Positions 6,381-14,839 of a DNA stretch of 37,492 nt are shown here, piece after piece; the stretch's first letter is position 1; every line of letters begins with the position of its first letter. Origin of the DNA: CAZWSE01 sp964636575 (GTDB lineage: Bacteria; Pseudomonadota; Alphaproteobacteria; Rhodobacterales; Rhodobacteraceae). The stretch spans positions 1-37,492 of the forward strand of contig CAZWSE010000024.1 in assembly GCA_964636575.1 (NCBI GenBank), read 5' to 3'. The notes beneath the pieces were generated by a model. That model did not search any database. It saw nothing but the letters and a program-made list of their open reading frames with translations, and was not told the DNA's origin. The position numbers and the translations under genes are program-made.

Positions 6381-8876
6381 ATGAAAACGCAAGTCAAAGC
6401 TCTTGTTGTCGGTGGTGGCGCTGTTGGCACATCGATCGCTTATCATCTGGCAGCCGCCGGTTGGGATGATGTGATGTTGTTGGAGCGCGACGAGCTCACG
6501 TCCGGCTCGACCTGGCATGCGGCCGGATTGTTGCCCTATTTCAACATGTCCTATGCGACCACCCACATCCATGACTATTCGATCAAGTTCTATAAGACAC
6601 TCGAAGAGGAAACAGGTTTGAACGCCGGTTTTGCGGTCGTTGGCAACCTGCGTATGGCTCAAACGCAAGAACGCATGGAAGAATACATGCTCTACGCCTC
6701 GACCGCTGAAACTTGCGGTGTTCCTTATGAATGGATGACCCCGGATCAGATCAAAGCCAAGTGGCCGCTCATTCGTACCGATGATCTGAAAGGTGCGATT
6801 TATCACAACACCGACGGCTACATTAACCCCGCCGATGTCACCCAAGCCATGGCCAAAGGGGCCCGTCAGCGCGGTGTTATGATTGAACGCAAGTGGCAGG
6901 CCGATGCCTTTCATTGGACCGGCACCCATTGGGAGGTCACCGCCACCAAGATGGTTGAAAAGGGTGGCAACCTAATCCCGTCTGAAGAGCAGATTGTCAT
7001 CACTGCCGAACATGTTGTCACCGCCTCTGGCAACCATGCCCAGACCACCGCCAAAAAGCTCGGGATCAAGATCCCTGCCATCCCTGTCGAGCACCAGTTT
7101 ATTGTGCTCGATCAGGACCCTGAATTGGTCAAATTCCGTGACGCTGGCAATGTGGAACACCCCGTCGTGCGCGATGCCGATGCTCAATCTTACGTCCGCG
7201 AAGAACGGGGCGGCTGGATCTTGGGCGTTTATGAAAAGAACGCGCCTGCCGTGTTTGAGCATGGCGTGCCCGACAGTTTTCGTGCCGATCTTTTCCCGCT
7301 CGATCTAGACCGGATCGAAGGCCAGTATTTGGCTATGAACCACCGTATGCCCACAACCGAAAACTGCGGCTTAAAAGACGATTTCAATGGCCCCATTTGC
7401 TACACCCCAGACGGCAATCCGCTTGTCGGACCCGCCCCCGGTTTGCGCAACATGTGGCTTGCCGAAGGCTTTTCCTTTGGCATTACTGCTGCCGGCGGCA
7501 CAGGCTATTACCTCGCCCAGCTTATGGTGAACGGCGAGGCCGAGATCGATATGGCGAGCCTCGACCCTAAGCGCTATTCTTCAAACTGGATGACCACTGA
7601 ATTCGCGGCCCGCAAGAACGAAGAAGCCTACGATCACGTCTACATCCTACACCATCCCGACGAAGAACGCCCCGCTGCCCGCCCTCTGCGCACCTCTCCC
7701 GCCTATGACCGTCAGGCTGCGCGCGGGGCTCAATTCGGCTGGGTCAACGGCTGGGAACGCCCCAATTACTACGCTCCTGAAGGGTTTGATGACGCCGCAA
7801 GCCGGTCCTTCAAACGCGGCGGCTGGTGGCAATATGCCGTTGAGGAAGCCAAAGCGATCCGCGAAGGTGTGGGCCTGATCGATGCGACGGCCTTCACCAA
7901 GCACATCATCAAAGGCCCCGGCGCCACTGCTTTCCTTGATTGGTTCACCTGCAACAAACTGCCACGCGTCGGCCGGATCAACCTGACCTATGCGCTGACT
8001 GCCCATGGCACCACACGCACCGAATACACCATCGTCCGCCTGGCCGAGCATGAATACTATCTGGTCTCGGCAGGCGCATGGACCGAATACGACGCCGATT
8101 TCCTGCGCAAGGCCGCCGAAGACAAAGCACCCGATCTGGGCTATATCGAAATTCAGGACGTGACCACGCAATGGGGGGTCTTCGCGATTGCAGGCCCCAA
8201 ATCGCGCGATGTCCTGAATGCGGTGATCAAGGACGCTGATCCTGCGACAGCGCTTTCAAACAAGCGGTTCCCATGGCTCAGCGCCAAACAGATCGAACTG
8301 GGCATGTGTCCGGTCAATGCGATCCGTGTGGCCTACACCGGAGAGCTTGGCTGGGAGCTGCACCACCCCATAGAGATGCAAAACTATCTCTTTGATCTGT
8401 TGGAAAAAGCGGGCGCGCCGCATGGGATGAAACTGGTTGGCGCGCGGGCGCAAAACTGGTTGAGACAGGAAAAGTCCTACCGTGCCTTCGGGACAGAATT
8501 GGGGCGCGACGCGACCCCGCTAGAGGCCGACCTGCCGCGCTTTGTGGATATGTCCAAAGCCTTCAACGGCAAAGACGCGATGGAAAAAACCGGCATCCGG
8601 GTCAAATGCGTGACGCTGTTGATCGATGGACCGGAAGACGCAGACCCATGGGGGCGCGAAGTGCTCTACCACGGTGACACGCGTGTCGGACGTCTGACAT
8701 CTGGCGGGTACTCGGTCGCCTTCGGGAAATCCATCGGGATGGGCTATGTGACGCCAGATGCGTCACAGGTCGGGACCAAGCTCAAAGTCAAAATGTTCGA
8801 CCAGCTTTGGGACGCAGAAGTGGTCGAAGACAGCCCCTACGATCCAAAAAACGAAAAGATCAGAGTAGACGGATAA
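6381..8876 (+). CDS. Dimethylglycine/sarcosine dehydrogenase-like FAD and GcvT-domain protein
   Basis: This encodes 831 residues. I chose ATG 6381 because the FAD fold begins immediately; a GTG at 6321 would add 20 residues without homology character. The N-terminal half is a DAO-type flavin domain with dinucleotide motif 'VVGGGAVGTSIAYHL' (residues 9-23). It also has 'GSTWHAAGL', whose histidine (His46) matches the residue that binds FAD covalently in dimethylglycine and sarcosine dehydrogenases. The C-terminal half (from about residue 430) is a GcvT/aminomethyltransferase-like folate-binding domain ('YTGELGWELHHP', 'GARAQNWLRQEKSYRAFGTEL'). Such enzymes demethylate dimethylglycine or sarcosine in the cytoplasm and pass the one-carbon unit to tetrahydrofolate, a step in glycine betaine breakdown. 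The exact substrate is not determined. It is monocistronic here, with no visible folate or betaine genes beside it. Confidence 0.88.
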   Translation: MKTQVKALVVGGGAVGTSIAYHLAAAGWDDVMLLERDELTSGSTWHAAGLLPYFNMSYATTHIHDYSIKFYKTLEEETGLNAGFAVVGNLRMAQTQERMEEYMLYASTAETCGVPYEWMTPDQIKAKWPLIRTDDLKGAIYHNTDGYINPADVTQAMAKGARQRGVMIERKWQADAFHWTGTHWEVTATKMVEKGGNLIPSEEQIVITAEHVVTASGNHAQTTAKKLGIKIPAIPVEHQFIVLDQDPELVKFRDAGNVEHPVVRDADAQSYVREERGGWILGVYEKNAPAVFEHGVPDSFRADLFPLDLDRIEGQYLAMNHRMPTTENCGLKDDFNGPICYTPDGNPLVGPAPGLRNMWLAEGFSFGITAAGGTGYYLAQLMVNGEAEIDMASLDPKRYSSNWMTTEFAARKNEEAYDHVYILHHPDEERPAARPLRTSPAYDRQAARGAQFGWVNGWERPNYYAPEGFDDAASRSFKRGGWWQYAVEEAKAIREGVGLIDATAFTKHIIKGPGATAFLDWFTCNKLPRVGRINLTYALTAHGTTRTEYTIVRLAEHEYYLVSAGAWTEYDADFLRKAAEDKAPDLGYIEIQDVTTQWGVFAIAGPKSRDVLNAVIKDADPATALSNKRFPWLSAKQIELGMCPVNAIRVAYTGELGWELHHPIEMQNYLFDLLEKAGAPHGMKLVGARAQNWLRQEKSYRAFGTELGRDATPLEADLPRFVDMSKAFNGKDAMEKTGIRVKCVTLLIDGPEDADPWGREVLYHGDTRVGRLTSGGYSVAFGKSIGMGYVTPDASQVGTKLKVKMFDQLWDAEVVEDSPYDPKNEKIRVDG

Positions 8877-8882
8877 CCCGCT

Positions 8883-8916
8883 CCTTCTTTGTTCTAAATA
8901 AATCCCCGCCGGAGGC
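8883..8916 (-). repeat. Intergenic CCTCCGGCGG/ATTT module
   Basis: On the minus strand the module runs GCCTCCGGCGGGGAT (8916-8902), then an AT-rich TTATTTAGAAC, then AAAGAAGG (8890-8883). It closely matches the plus-strand copy at 26477-26510. It lies just after the T-run of the hairpin at 8946-8931, between the convergent ends of the 6381 gene and the DUF938 gene. Confidence 0.7.
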
Positions 8917-8917
8917 A

Positions 8918-8946
8918 TAAAAAATGTCGTCGCGCCGCAAGGCGCG
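8918..8946 (-). terminator. Intrinsic terminator after the DUF938 gene
   Basis: On the minus strand a perfect six-pair stem CGCGCC/GGCGCG (8946-8941 with 8936-8931) closes a four-base loop. ACGACA and a run of six T (8923-8918) follow. It starts ten bases after the DUF938 stop codon (8958-8956), so it probably ends the 11623-8956 operon. Confidence 0.65.
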
Positions 8947-8955
8947 GCCGTTCGG

Positions 8956-9618
8956 TCAGACCTTGGTCTTTTTGGCGGACAGGACAAGGTTGTTGGCGGG
9001 CATTTCGATAGGATCGTTCGGGGTGCATCTGCTGGCGGTCAAAAGGGCCATCACATCCTCATCGTTCTTATATCCGATCTCGGGGTCTTGGGTGGTCAGT
9101 TTGGTGTGAAACGTCTCGTCACCGGTGCTTGTGAACATACCGTTGCGCAGAAAGGGGCCGTAGATCATCAAGACACCGTTCGGGGCAAGGGCTGTGGTGG
9201 CCTCTGTGATCAGAATCTCTGCTTCGGGCGCACTGATCAGGTGCAGCAGGTTCACGACGAAGATCAGGTCTTGGCCCGCGTGAAGGGCACCCCAACCGGA
9301 GGCGGTCGCATCAAGCAGGACGGGCGGGCGTAGGTTCCGAAGTTCGGCCTCGGCCCCGTAGGCTGCGATGCTTGTGATGCGGGTGGGGTCTATGTCGGTG
9401 GGTTGCCATGTCAGATCGGGAAAGCGGGTGGCGAAGTGTGCGATGTGCTGGCCTGTGCCGCTGGCGATCTCAAGGGCTTGGCCGGAGGCTGGGGCGAGTT
9501 TTCCAAGGACGTCCGATATATCGGCCATGTTGCGCGCGGCTGCGGGGGCGACCAGTTTGCCGGTTTCATCAGGGGTCGCAACGCTGGCGGTGGGGGGCGG
9601 CGTGCGCATGGCGATCAT
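8956..9618 (-). CDS. DUF938 family SAM-dependent methyltransferase-like protein
   Basis: This encodes 220 residues. The ATG at 9618 overlaps the upstream stop as ATGA and has an AAAGG ribosome site six bases before it; a second in-frame ATG lies three codons on. The protein matches the DUF938 family: 'APAAARNMADISDVL' at the start, the SAM-binding loop 'ALEIASGTGQHIAHFA' (about residues 48-63), 'WQPTDIDPTR', 'IFVVNLLHLIS' and 'GVLMIYGPFLRNGMFTS'. The fold is class I methyltransferase. The substrate of the family is unknown, so no reaction is assigned. It is the last gene of a three-gene minus-strand operon and is followed by a terminator. Confidence 0.88.
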   Translation of the reverse strand: MIAMRTPPPTASVATPDETGKLVAPAAARNMADISDVLGKLAPASGQALEIASGTGQHIAHFATRFPDLTWQPTDIDPTRITSIAAYGAEAELRNLRPPVLLDATASGWGALHAGQDLIFVVNLLHLISAPEAEILITEATTALAPNGVLMIYGPFLRNGMFTSTGDETFHTKLTTQDPEIGYKNDEDVMALLTASRCTPNDPIEMPANNLVLSAKKTKV

Positions 9619-10685
9619 CCAAACCTTTGCGGTGACAGCTGCGCCACCACTTCATCTTCAAGCACAGACCGCGCGCCCAACACATGGTCTGCCACCAATT
9701 GCGCAGCGGCGGGGGCTGTTTGAAAGCCGTAACCGCCTTGGCCTGCGCACCAGACAAACTCAGGCTCCACAGCGTCGCGGCCCAACACAAGCGCGCGGTC
9801 CGGTGCAAAGCTGCGCAGACCGGCCCAATTGCTTTCCACGCGGGTCACCGGCTGCATCACCATTTCTTCAAAACGGGCCAAGCCTTCGGCAAGCACCATA
9901 TCATCTGCATAGGCGTCATGGGCGGTTGTGGCTTCTTCATCTGCGGGCGACACGATCAGTTTGCCTGCGTCCGGTTTGGCGTACCATGTCTCGCCCACGC
10001 CAAAGAACATAGGCCAGCGGCTTGGGTCCAGCCCGTCGCGCAGGGGGATGCGCGCCATGGAGCGTCTGTGTGGCACGATCCCGATGGGTGCCACCCCTGC
10101 AAGCTTTGCTATTTCATCGGCCCATGCACCGGCTGCGTTGACCAGTGTTGTGGCTTGATAGGTTTCATTCGCGGTCGTAACCGCCCAACCGCCAGCGGTT
10201 TTTGTGATCTCTGTAACCTTTGATTTGGTCGCGATCACACCACCGTTCGCTTTGATCTCTTTGGCGCAGGTTTGGAGCAGCTGGTCTGTGTCTATGTCAT
10301 GGGCCGCACCATTATAGGCCGCGCGCGTGACCACATCCGGGTTCAGGATGGGCAGGTGGCCTTGGGCGTCATCCAGCGTGATCTCGTCCAGCTTTAGATC
10401 AGCCATGTCCTTTTCAAAGGCGGCCGTGTCTTGTGCGCGTCCCATTATCAAAAGCCCACGCGGGCTAAGATACCTGCTGCCCATATAGAAATCCGCGCTG
10501 GCCGCGCTGAGGGCTTTGATCGTATCTGACCCGTAGTTCGGCTCATAAAGCGCCGCCGACCGTCCTGAGGCGTGATAGCCCAGATGGTCTTCGGCCTCTA
10601 GCACTGTCACCTGTCCATGTGGTGCGATCCTTGCCCCTGCGGACAACCCCGCGATCCCGCCGCCGATGATCAGAACGTCGCTCAT
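9615..10685 (-). CDS. DAO-family FAD-dependent oxidoreductase
   Basis: This encodes 356 residues. The start at 10685 forms an ATGA overlap with the end of the aldo/keto reductase gene, and its stop forms the same overlap with the DUF938 gene. The N-terminal FAD motif is 'VLIIGGGIAGLSAGARI', with the acidic end 'VLEAEDHLGYHASGRSAAL'. The C-terminal part has 'SFAPDRALVLGRD' and 'FVWCAGQGGYGFQTAPAAAQL', typical of glycine/D-amino-acid oxidase-like (DAO) enzymes. These oxidise amine or 2-hydroxy groups using FAD. The exact substrate cannot be deduced; the L-2-hydroxyglutarate or D-amino acid type are both possible. Cytoplasmic location is expected since no signal or membrane segment is seen. Confidence 0.82.
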   Translation of the reverse strand: MSDVLIIGGGIAGLSAGARIAPHGQVTVLEAEDHLGYHASGRSAALYEPNYGSDTIKALSAASADFYMGSRYLSPRGLLIMGRAQDTAAFEKDMADLKLDEITLDDAQGHLPILNPDVVTRAAYNGAAHDIDTDQLLQTCAKEIKANGGVIATKSKVTEITKTAGGWAVTTANETYQATTLVNAAGAWADEIAKLAGVAPIGIVPHRRSMARIPLRDGLDPSRWPMFFGVGETWYAKPDAGKLIVSPADEEATTAHDAYADDMVLAEGLARFEEMVMQPVTRVESNWAGLRSFAPDRALVLGRDAVEPEFVWCAGQGGYGFQTAPAAAQLVADHVLGARSVLEDEVVAQLSPQRFG

Positions 10686-11623
10686 CCCGCTTGTTCTTCG
10701 ATCCGGTCTGTTGCGGGGGGTGGTGTCGGGCTGAGCGCTGTCATTTCTGCGTAAAGATCGGCGCTGAGCGCATAGTCCATCGCCGCCAATGACGGTTGCA
10801 ACTGTTCAAGCGATTTCGCCGATATGATGGGCGTTGGCCCGCTCGGGTGTGCTGCGGCCCAAGCCACGGCCAGTGTCGCGGGATGCACACCTTCGCGGTC
10901 TGCGATGGCCTTTAACCCCTTTGCGGCTTCGGCCATAAAGGCCGGTGCGTAGCGTTTGTTGTACATTGCGTCTTCACTCAGCCGGCCCGCGGTGCCGTCC
11001 AGATACTTGCCTGTCAGCAACCCGCCGCCCAAGGGCGAATAAGGCGCAATTTCGATCCCTATGTCTGCGCACATCGGTAGAATTTCAACCTCGGCCTGCC
11101 GTTTCACCAGATTGTACATGGGCTGCAAAATGTCGATCCGCAGATCGTGCAGCGCGCCCAAAGCCACGGCTTTCATCACCTGCCACGCCGCGAAGTTCGA
11201 CAGCCCCGCATACCTGAACCCGCCGCTGTCTTTCAGCGTCGCCAAAGCCTCGATGGTTTCATTGAGTTCGGTCTGGTTGTCGAAGTGGTGGATGTACAAG
11301 ATGTCCACTTCGTCCATGTCCAGCCGTTTGCGCGACAGATCGAAATCCTTGCGCATCTACGGCAGCCTGCCTTTGCCATCCGCATAAGCGACCTTGGTGG
11401 CGATGATCAGGTCGTCGCGGTTCTTTTTCGCAAATGTCCCGAGCAGCTTTTCAGATGTTCCGTCCGTGTAGGCGAACGCCGTGTCGAAGTGGTTGATCCC
11501 TGCAGCGCGGCAGGCGTCGAACATGGCCTCTGAGGCTGCTGCGTCCGCGCGTCCGCCGAATTGCATGGTTCCAAAGGCCAGCCGAGACGCAGGGGCACCG
11601 TTTTTTGATGTGATATGTGTCAT
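10682..11623 (-). pseudogene. Aldo/keto reductase interrupted by an in-frame amber codon
   Basis: The reading frame from ATG 11623 encodes an aldo/keto reductase of 313 residues with a TAG at codon 89 (11359-11357). Both halves are in the same frame and together give the normal family length. The first piece holds the catalytic Asp and Tyr ('FDTAFAYTDG') and Lys ('IIATKVAYADGKG'). The second holds the catalytic His ('VDILYIHHFD') and the NADP-binding C-terminus. An ATG follows the TAG directly (11356), so a 224-residue C-terminal fragment might be made, but it would lack three of the four catalytic residues. One base change (CAG to TAG) explains the break. A recent nonsense mutation or a sequencing error are the two main options. 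The stop overlaps the next gene's start, so the operon arrangement is intact. Confidence 0.8.
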
Positions 11624-11688
11624 GGCCGGACCGTGCCATGAAGGCCCGTGCATGGGAAAGCGGTTTTTGGAGGGGGAACAGCGAAAAT

Positions 11689-11716
11689 GGTGGGCGCATC
11701 TGCTCATACGCCCACC
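11689..11716 (-). terminator. Hairpin between the 192-residue protein gene and the reductase
   Basis: GGTGGGCG (11689-11696) and CGCCCACC (11709-11716) form a perfect eight-pair stem with a 12-base loop. On the minus strand ATTTTCGC follows, a short T-run, which suits termination of the gene ending at 11771. On the plus strand AAGCTTTT follows. Confidence 0.5.
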
Positions 11717-11725
11717 AAGCTTTTA

Positions 11726-11760
11726 CATGTGCGGGTGGAACTGCTCACTCACCCGACATG
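11726..11760. repeat. Second stem-loop next to the terminator
   Basis: CATGT plus CGGGTG (11726-11737, one bulged G) pairs with CACCCG plus ACATG (11750-11760) around a 12-base loop. It has no T-run. It begins 11 bases after the minus-strand stop at 11771 and stands in tandem with the hairpin at 11716-11689. Confidence 0.45.
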
Positions 11761-11770
11761 CATCCTTATC

Positions 11771-12349
11771 TTATGCAGCTGCAAGCTGAGGATAAGGCTT
11801 CATGGCAAACCCGTCTTGGGGGGAGACGGTTGCCTGTGCACAAGCTTCGAGAACGTGGGACAAATATTCGTCCTCGACCTTGCCGTGCGCTTTGAAGAGA
11901 CGGGACAGAAACTGGATCATGATGATCGCTTCGTTTTGGTCTTCCGGCTCATGTGTGAGAATTTTCCGCTCAAGCAGGCGACTGCGCTGCGCGATGTCTT
12001 TGAGCTTTTGGTCGGTTTCCGAGAGCTTCGCCTTGGCCTTTTTCAGGCTGTCTTCGGTTGCCGTGATATTCTTGGCCGCGATTTTGTGGGCGGTGTCGGG
12101 GCGGGATGCCGTAAAGGCTTTGCGCGTTTTGGCAAAGGACAGATCATGCACCTGCGACTGCCGTTTCAAGAGATCCGTCGTTTCACGGACGTATTCCATC
12201 AAGACTGTCTGCAATGCGCTGATCTGTCGGGCCTTTTCAACCAACGCGTCAAATGCGCTGATATCTTGACCCCAGCGCAACTTGGCTTGGGCGGTTGGGT
12301 TTGGCGTGACGTCAAAAGAGGCAACGCTCGCGTATGTCTGAATGTTCAT
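11771..12349 (-). CDS. Unrecognised helical (possibly coiled-coil) protein
   Basis: I do not recognise this 192-residue protein. The frame is open upstream to 12490, but I prefer ATG 12349: the longer version starts with low-complexity, cysteine- and proline-containing sequence, and the product from 12349 begins cleanly 'MNIQTYASVASFDVTPNP'. The middle (about residues 25-145) is rich in Lys, Glu, Ala, Leu and Gln with helix-like spacing ('LKKAKAKLSETDQKLKDI', 'RSRLLERKI'), so a long helical or coiled-coil region is likely. There are no signal peptide, membrane segment or cysteine motifs in the chosen form except one Cys near the C-terminus ('LEACAQAT'). It is a single gene with a long gene-free upstream region and two tandem stem-loops downstream. 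The start is uncertain. Confidence 0.6.
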   Translation of the reverse strand: MNIQTYASVASFDVTPNPTAQAKLRWGQDISAFDALVEKARQISALQTVLMEYVRETTDLLKRQSQVHDLSFAKTRKAFTASRPDTAHKIAAKNITATEDSLKKAKAKLSETDQKLKDIAQRSRLLERKILTHEPEDQNEAIIMIQFLSRLFKAHGKVEDEYLSHVLEACAQATVSPQDGFAMKPYPQLAAA

Positions 12350-12750
12350 TGTACTGCTCACTGATGTTATCTTTAATTTACACTCACGGGCTGCATTACA
12401 GCTCGTATTGGAAACAATCGCCTCAGATTCGGGTTTATTGGTGTCCGGACTTGGGCAAATTCGCCTCAATCTGCCTTGGTCCTGCCACATTCGCCCGAAA
12501 CCCCTTATTTTTATGAAAAGACGGTTTCACATGTGATTTCGGTTTGAATTTCTTCCCCCTAAATGAGTGTAAATGAATTTCCAGAACGAAAAGCCGTATG
12601 TTCGGATTTCCCCTGATCCTTTGTTTTTAGGGCGCTTTTCGATCTGAAAATGAGCAAAGATCTAATTTTGCGGCAGATGCCTTTCGAATCGAAAACCCTG
12701 TTTCGCGTGGCTGAACCTGTTGGAATCGACTGATCCCGGCCTTTGGACGT
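12350..12750. other. Gene-free AT-rich region
   Basis: About 400 bases with no convincing gene. It is more AT-rich than the flanks. An 11-base inverted repeat ATTTACACTCA (12376-12386) and TGAGTGTAAAT (12564-12574) lies about 180 bases apart. The promoter of the minus-strand gene starting at 12349 should be within it, but I cannot pick a convincing -35/-10 pair. Confidence 0.5.
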
Positions 12751-12784
12751 AAAAAGGCCCCGCTGGTGCGCACCTGCGGGGCCT
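12751..12784 (-). terminator. Intrinsic terminator of the purine operon
   Basis: On the minus strand AGGCCCCGC (12784-12776) pairs with GCGGGGCCT (12763-12755). Inside it a second stem GGTG/CACC is separated by a single T-T mismatch. The stem continues into five T (12755-12751). It begins 23 bases after the stop of the BMP-family gene, the last gene of the operon. This is the strongest terminator in the window. Confidence 0.9.
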
Positions 12785-12807
12785 CATCGTTGGGTTTGGT
12801 CGTAGGC

Positions 12808-13887
12808 TTAGTTCGGGATTTCGGCCCCAACGCCTTCAACGTAGAAGTTCATGCCGGCCAATGTTCCGTCATCGGCTGTTTCGCCGTCTGCAAGGAAAAC
12901 CGATCCGTCCGCTTTGTTCAAAGGTCCGGTGAACGCGTGGTAGGACCCGTCTGCCAGTGCCTCTTTCATGGCCAAGGCTTCTGCTTTGACGTCTGCGGGC
13001 ACTGCGTCTGAAATCTCGCCGATGCCAACCATGCCAGCGCCGATGCCATCCCATGTGGATGTGGAGGTCCATGTGCCGTCCATCACCGCTTGGGTGCGGG
13101 CGATGTAGTAGGGCGCCCAGTCATCGATGATCGAGGACACGCGCGGGAACGGCGCGTATTGCCCCATGTCAGATGCTTGTCCGAAGGTCACAACATTACC
13201 GGCTTCTTGCGCGGCTGCTTGAGGCGCTGTGGAATCGGTGTGCTGCAAGATCACATCGGCACCCTGTTCGATCAGAGCTTTGGCACTGTCGGCTTCTTTC
13301 GCAGGATCAAACCATGTGTAGGCCCAGATGATCTTGAATTCGACATCGGGGTTGGCTTTCTTGGCGTGGATGTAGGCGGCGTTGATGCCACGGATCACTT
13401 CGGGGATCGGGTAGGACGCGATGTAGCCGATAATGTTGGACTTGGTCATCTTGCCTGCGATGTGGCCCTGAATGGCGCGGCCTTCGTAGAAGCGTGCGGA
13501 ATAGACAGACACGTTGTCGGCCTGTTTGTAGCCGGTTGCGTGCTCAAACTTCACATCCGGGAACTTGGAGGCGACGTTGATGGTCGGGTCCATGTAGCCA
13601 AACGACGTGGTAAAGATCAGGTCTGCGCCATCAAGCGCCATCTGGGTCATCACACGCTCGGAATCCGGGCCTTCCGGCACGCTTTCAACGTAGACGGTTT
13701 CGACCTTGTCGCCGAAGGCTTCTTCGACAGCCAAGCGGCCCTTGTCGTGTTCATAGGTCCAGCCGCCGTCGCCGATTGGGCCGACGTAGACAAAGCCTAC
13801 TTTGGTTTTTCCATGACCGTCCGCAAACGCGGTTGTGGCCAAGCCCAGCGCGAGTGCAGCACTGGTCAGCAGTTTGGTGAGTTTCAT
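12808..13887 (-). CDS. BMP-family ABC transporter substrate-binding protein (purine/nucleoside type)
   Basis: This encodes 359 residues. The start at 13887 has AGGGGG upstream and opens a Sec signal peptide ('MKLTKLLTSAALALGLATTAFA'-type, cleavage near residue 22). The mature protein is a BMP/PnrA-like periplasmic binding protein: 'KVGFVYVGPIGDGGWTYEHDKG' characters near the N-terminus ('GPIGDGGWTYEHD'), 'ADLIFTTSFGYMDP', 'NIIGYIASYPIPEVIRGINA' ('ASYPIPEVIRG'), 'WAYTWFDPAKEADSAKAL' and 'GADVILQHTDSTAPQ'. These segments are typical of binding proteins for nucleosides or purine bases. It delivers substrate to the two permeases encoded just upstream. Location after xdhABC suggests xanthine, hypoxanthine or their nucleosides; this is inference from context. 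It is the last gene of the operon, 31 bases after the second permease. Confidence 0.9.
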   Translation of the reverse strand: MKLTKLLTSAALALGLATTAFADGHGKTKVGFVYVGPIGDGGWTYEHDKGRLAVEEAFGDKVETVYVESVPEGPDSERVMTQMALDGADLIFTTSFGYMDPTINVASKFPDVKFEHATGYKQADNVSVYSARFYEGRAIQGHIAGKMTKSNIIGYIASYPIPEVIRGINAAYIHAKKANPDVEFKIIWAYTWFDPAKEADSAKALIEQGADVILQHTDSTAPQAAAQEAGNVVTFGQASDMGQYAPFPRVSSIIDDWAPYYIARTQAVMDGTWTSTSTWDGIGAGMVGIGEISDAVPADVKAEALAMKEALADGSYHAFTGPLNKADGSVFLADGETADDGTLAGMNFYVEGVGAEIPN

Positions 13888-13918
13888 GTAGAGTATCCCC
13901 CTGGATATTGACCCCGCA

Positions 13919-14839
13919 CTATTGCGAGGCGTGGAAAATGCGGCCCAATGCAGCCGGAGCCCTGCTTTTGTCGGCAGACAGGATCACCAGCACAAGGATC
14001 GTTATGACATAGGGCGACATTGCCAGATATTCGACCGGAATGGCAACGCCTGCCGCTTGTAGATTAAGCTGCATTACGGTGACTCCGCCAAATAAATAGG
14101 CACCAATCAGCGCCCGCCACGGCTTCCAGCTGGCAAAGACCACCAAAGCCAGCGCAATCCACCCGATTCCCGCTGTCATCCCTTCGGTCCACTGAGGCAC
14201 GCGCACGAGGCTGATATAGGCGCCCCCAAGGCCGGCGCAGGCCCCGCCGAACAGGATGGCAAGCGCGCGGATGCGAACCACTTTATACCCTAGCGCATGG
14301 GCGGCATCATGGCTTTCGCCCACGGCCCGCAAGACCAATCCGGCGCGGGTGAATTTGAGCATGATCCAGACCGCAGCTGTCAGCGCAATGCCAAGATACA
14401 AAATCGGGTCATGGCTAAAGAGGATCGGCCCAACGACAGGTGCGTCGCTGAGACCTTCGATGTTCAGCCGCTGCGTTGAGGGCGGTTTGATCCCCACGTA
14501 GCCTTGGCCGAGCAGGGCTGAAAGACCCAAGCCGAACAATGTCAGCGCAAGCCCTGAGGCCACTTGGTTCGCCAGTGCTACTTGGGTCAGCAGCACAAAC
14601 AAAAGGGAGAGCAAGGCCCCCCCGATTGCGGCTGCTAGAAACCCGAGCATGGGCGAGCCGCTTTCCACCGACACCGCAAAGCCGCAAATCGCGCCTACGA
14701 TCATCATGCCTTCAACGCCGAGGTTCAGAACACCTGCCTTTTCCACGACCAGCTCGCCAATGGCGGCGAGCAACAGGGGCGTCGCTGCAACCATCAGCGA
14801 TGCGATCAAAAGGACGGGGTTGATTGAGGAGAGATCCAT
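13919..14839 (-). CDS. ABC transporter permease, purine/nucleoside type (second permease)
   Basis: This encodes 306 residues. Its ATG (14839-14837) overlaps the stop of the first permease by one base (TAATG). It is an integral membrane protein with about eight hydrophobic stretches, starting 'NPVLLIASLMVAATPLLLAAIGE'-like and including 'EKAGVLNLGVEGMM', the signature of the BPD_transp_2 family used with BMP-type binding proteins. 'ALGYKVVRIRALAILFGG' matches the coupling region for the ATPase. It forms the channel with the first permease in the inner membrane. Confidence 0.92.
   Translation of the reverse strand: MDLSSINPVLLIASLMVAATPLLLAAIGELVVEKAGVLNLGVEGMMIVGAICGFAVSVESGSPMLGFLAAAIGGALLSLLFVLLTQVALANQVASGLALTLFGLGLSALLGQGYVGIKPPSTQRLNIEGLSDAPVVGPILFSHDPILYLGIALTAAVWIMLKFTRAGLVLRAVGESHDAAHALGYKVVRIRALAILFGGACAGLGGAYISLVRVPQWTEGMTAGIGWIALALVVFASWKPWRALIGAYLFGGVTVMQLNLQAAGVAIPVEYLAMSPYVITILVLVILSADKSRAPAALGRIFHASQ

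Noticed and set aside
9368..10223. Long plus-strand open frames at 9368-10012 and 9684-10223
   Set aside because: They lie antisense to the DUF938 and DAO-family genes, are rich in Arg, Cys and His, and show no domain character.
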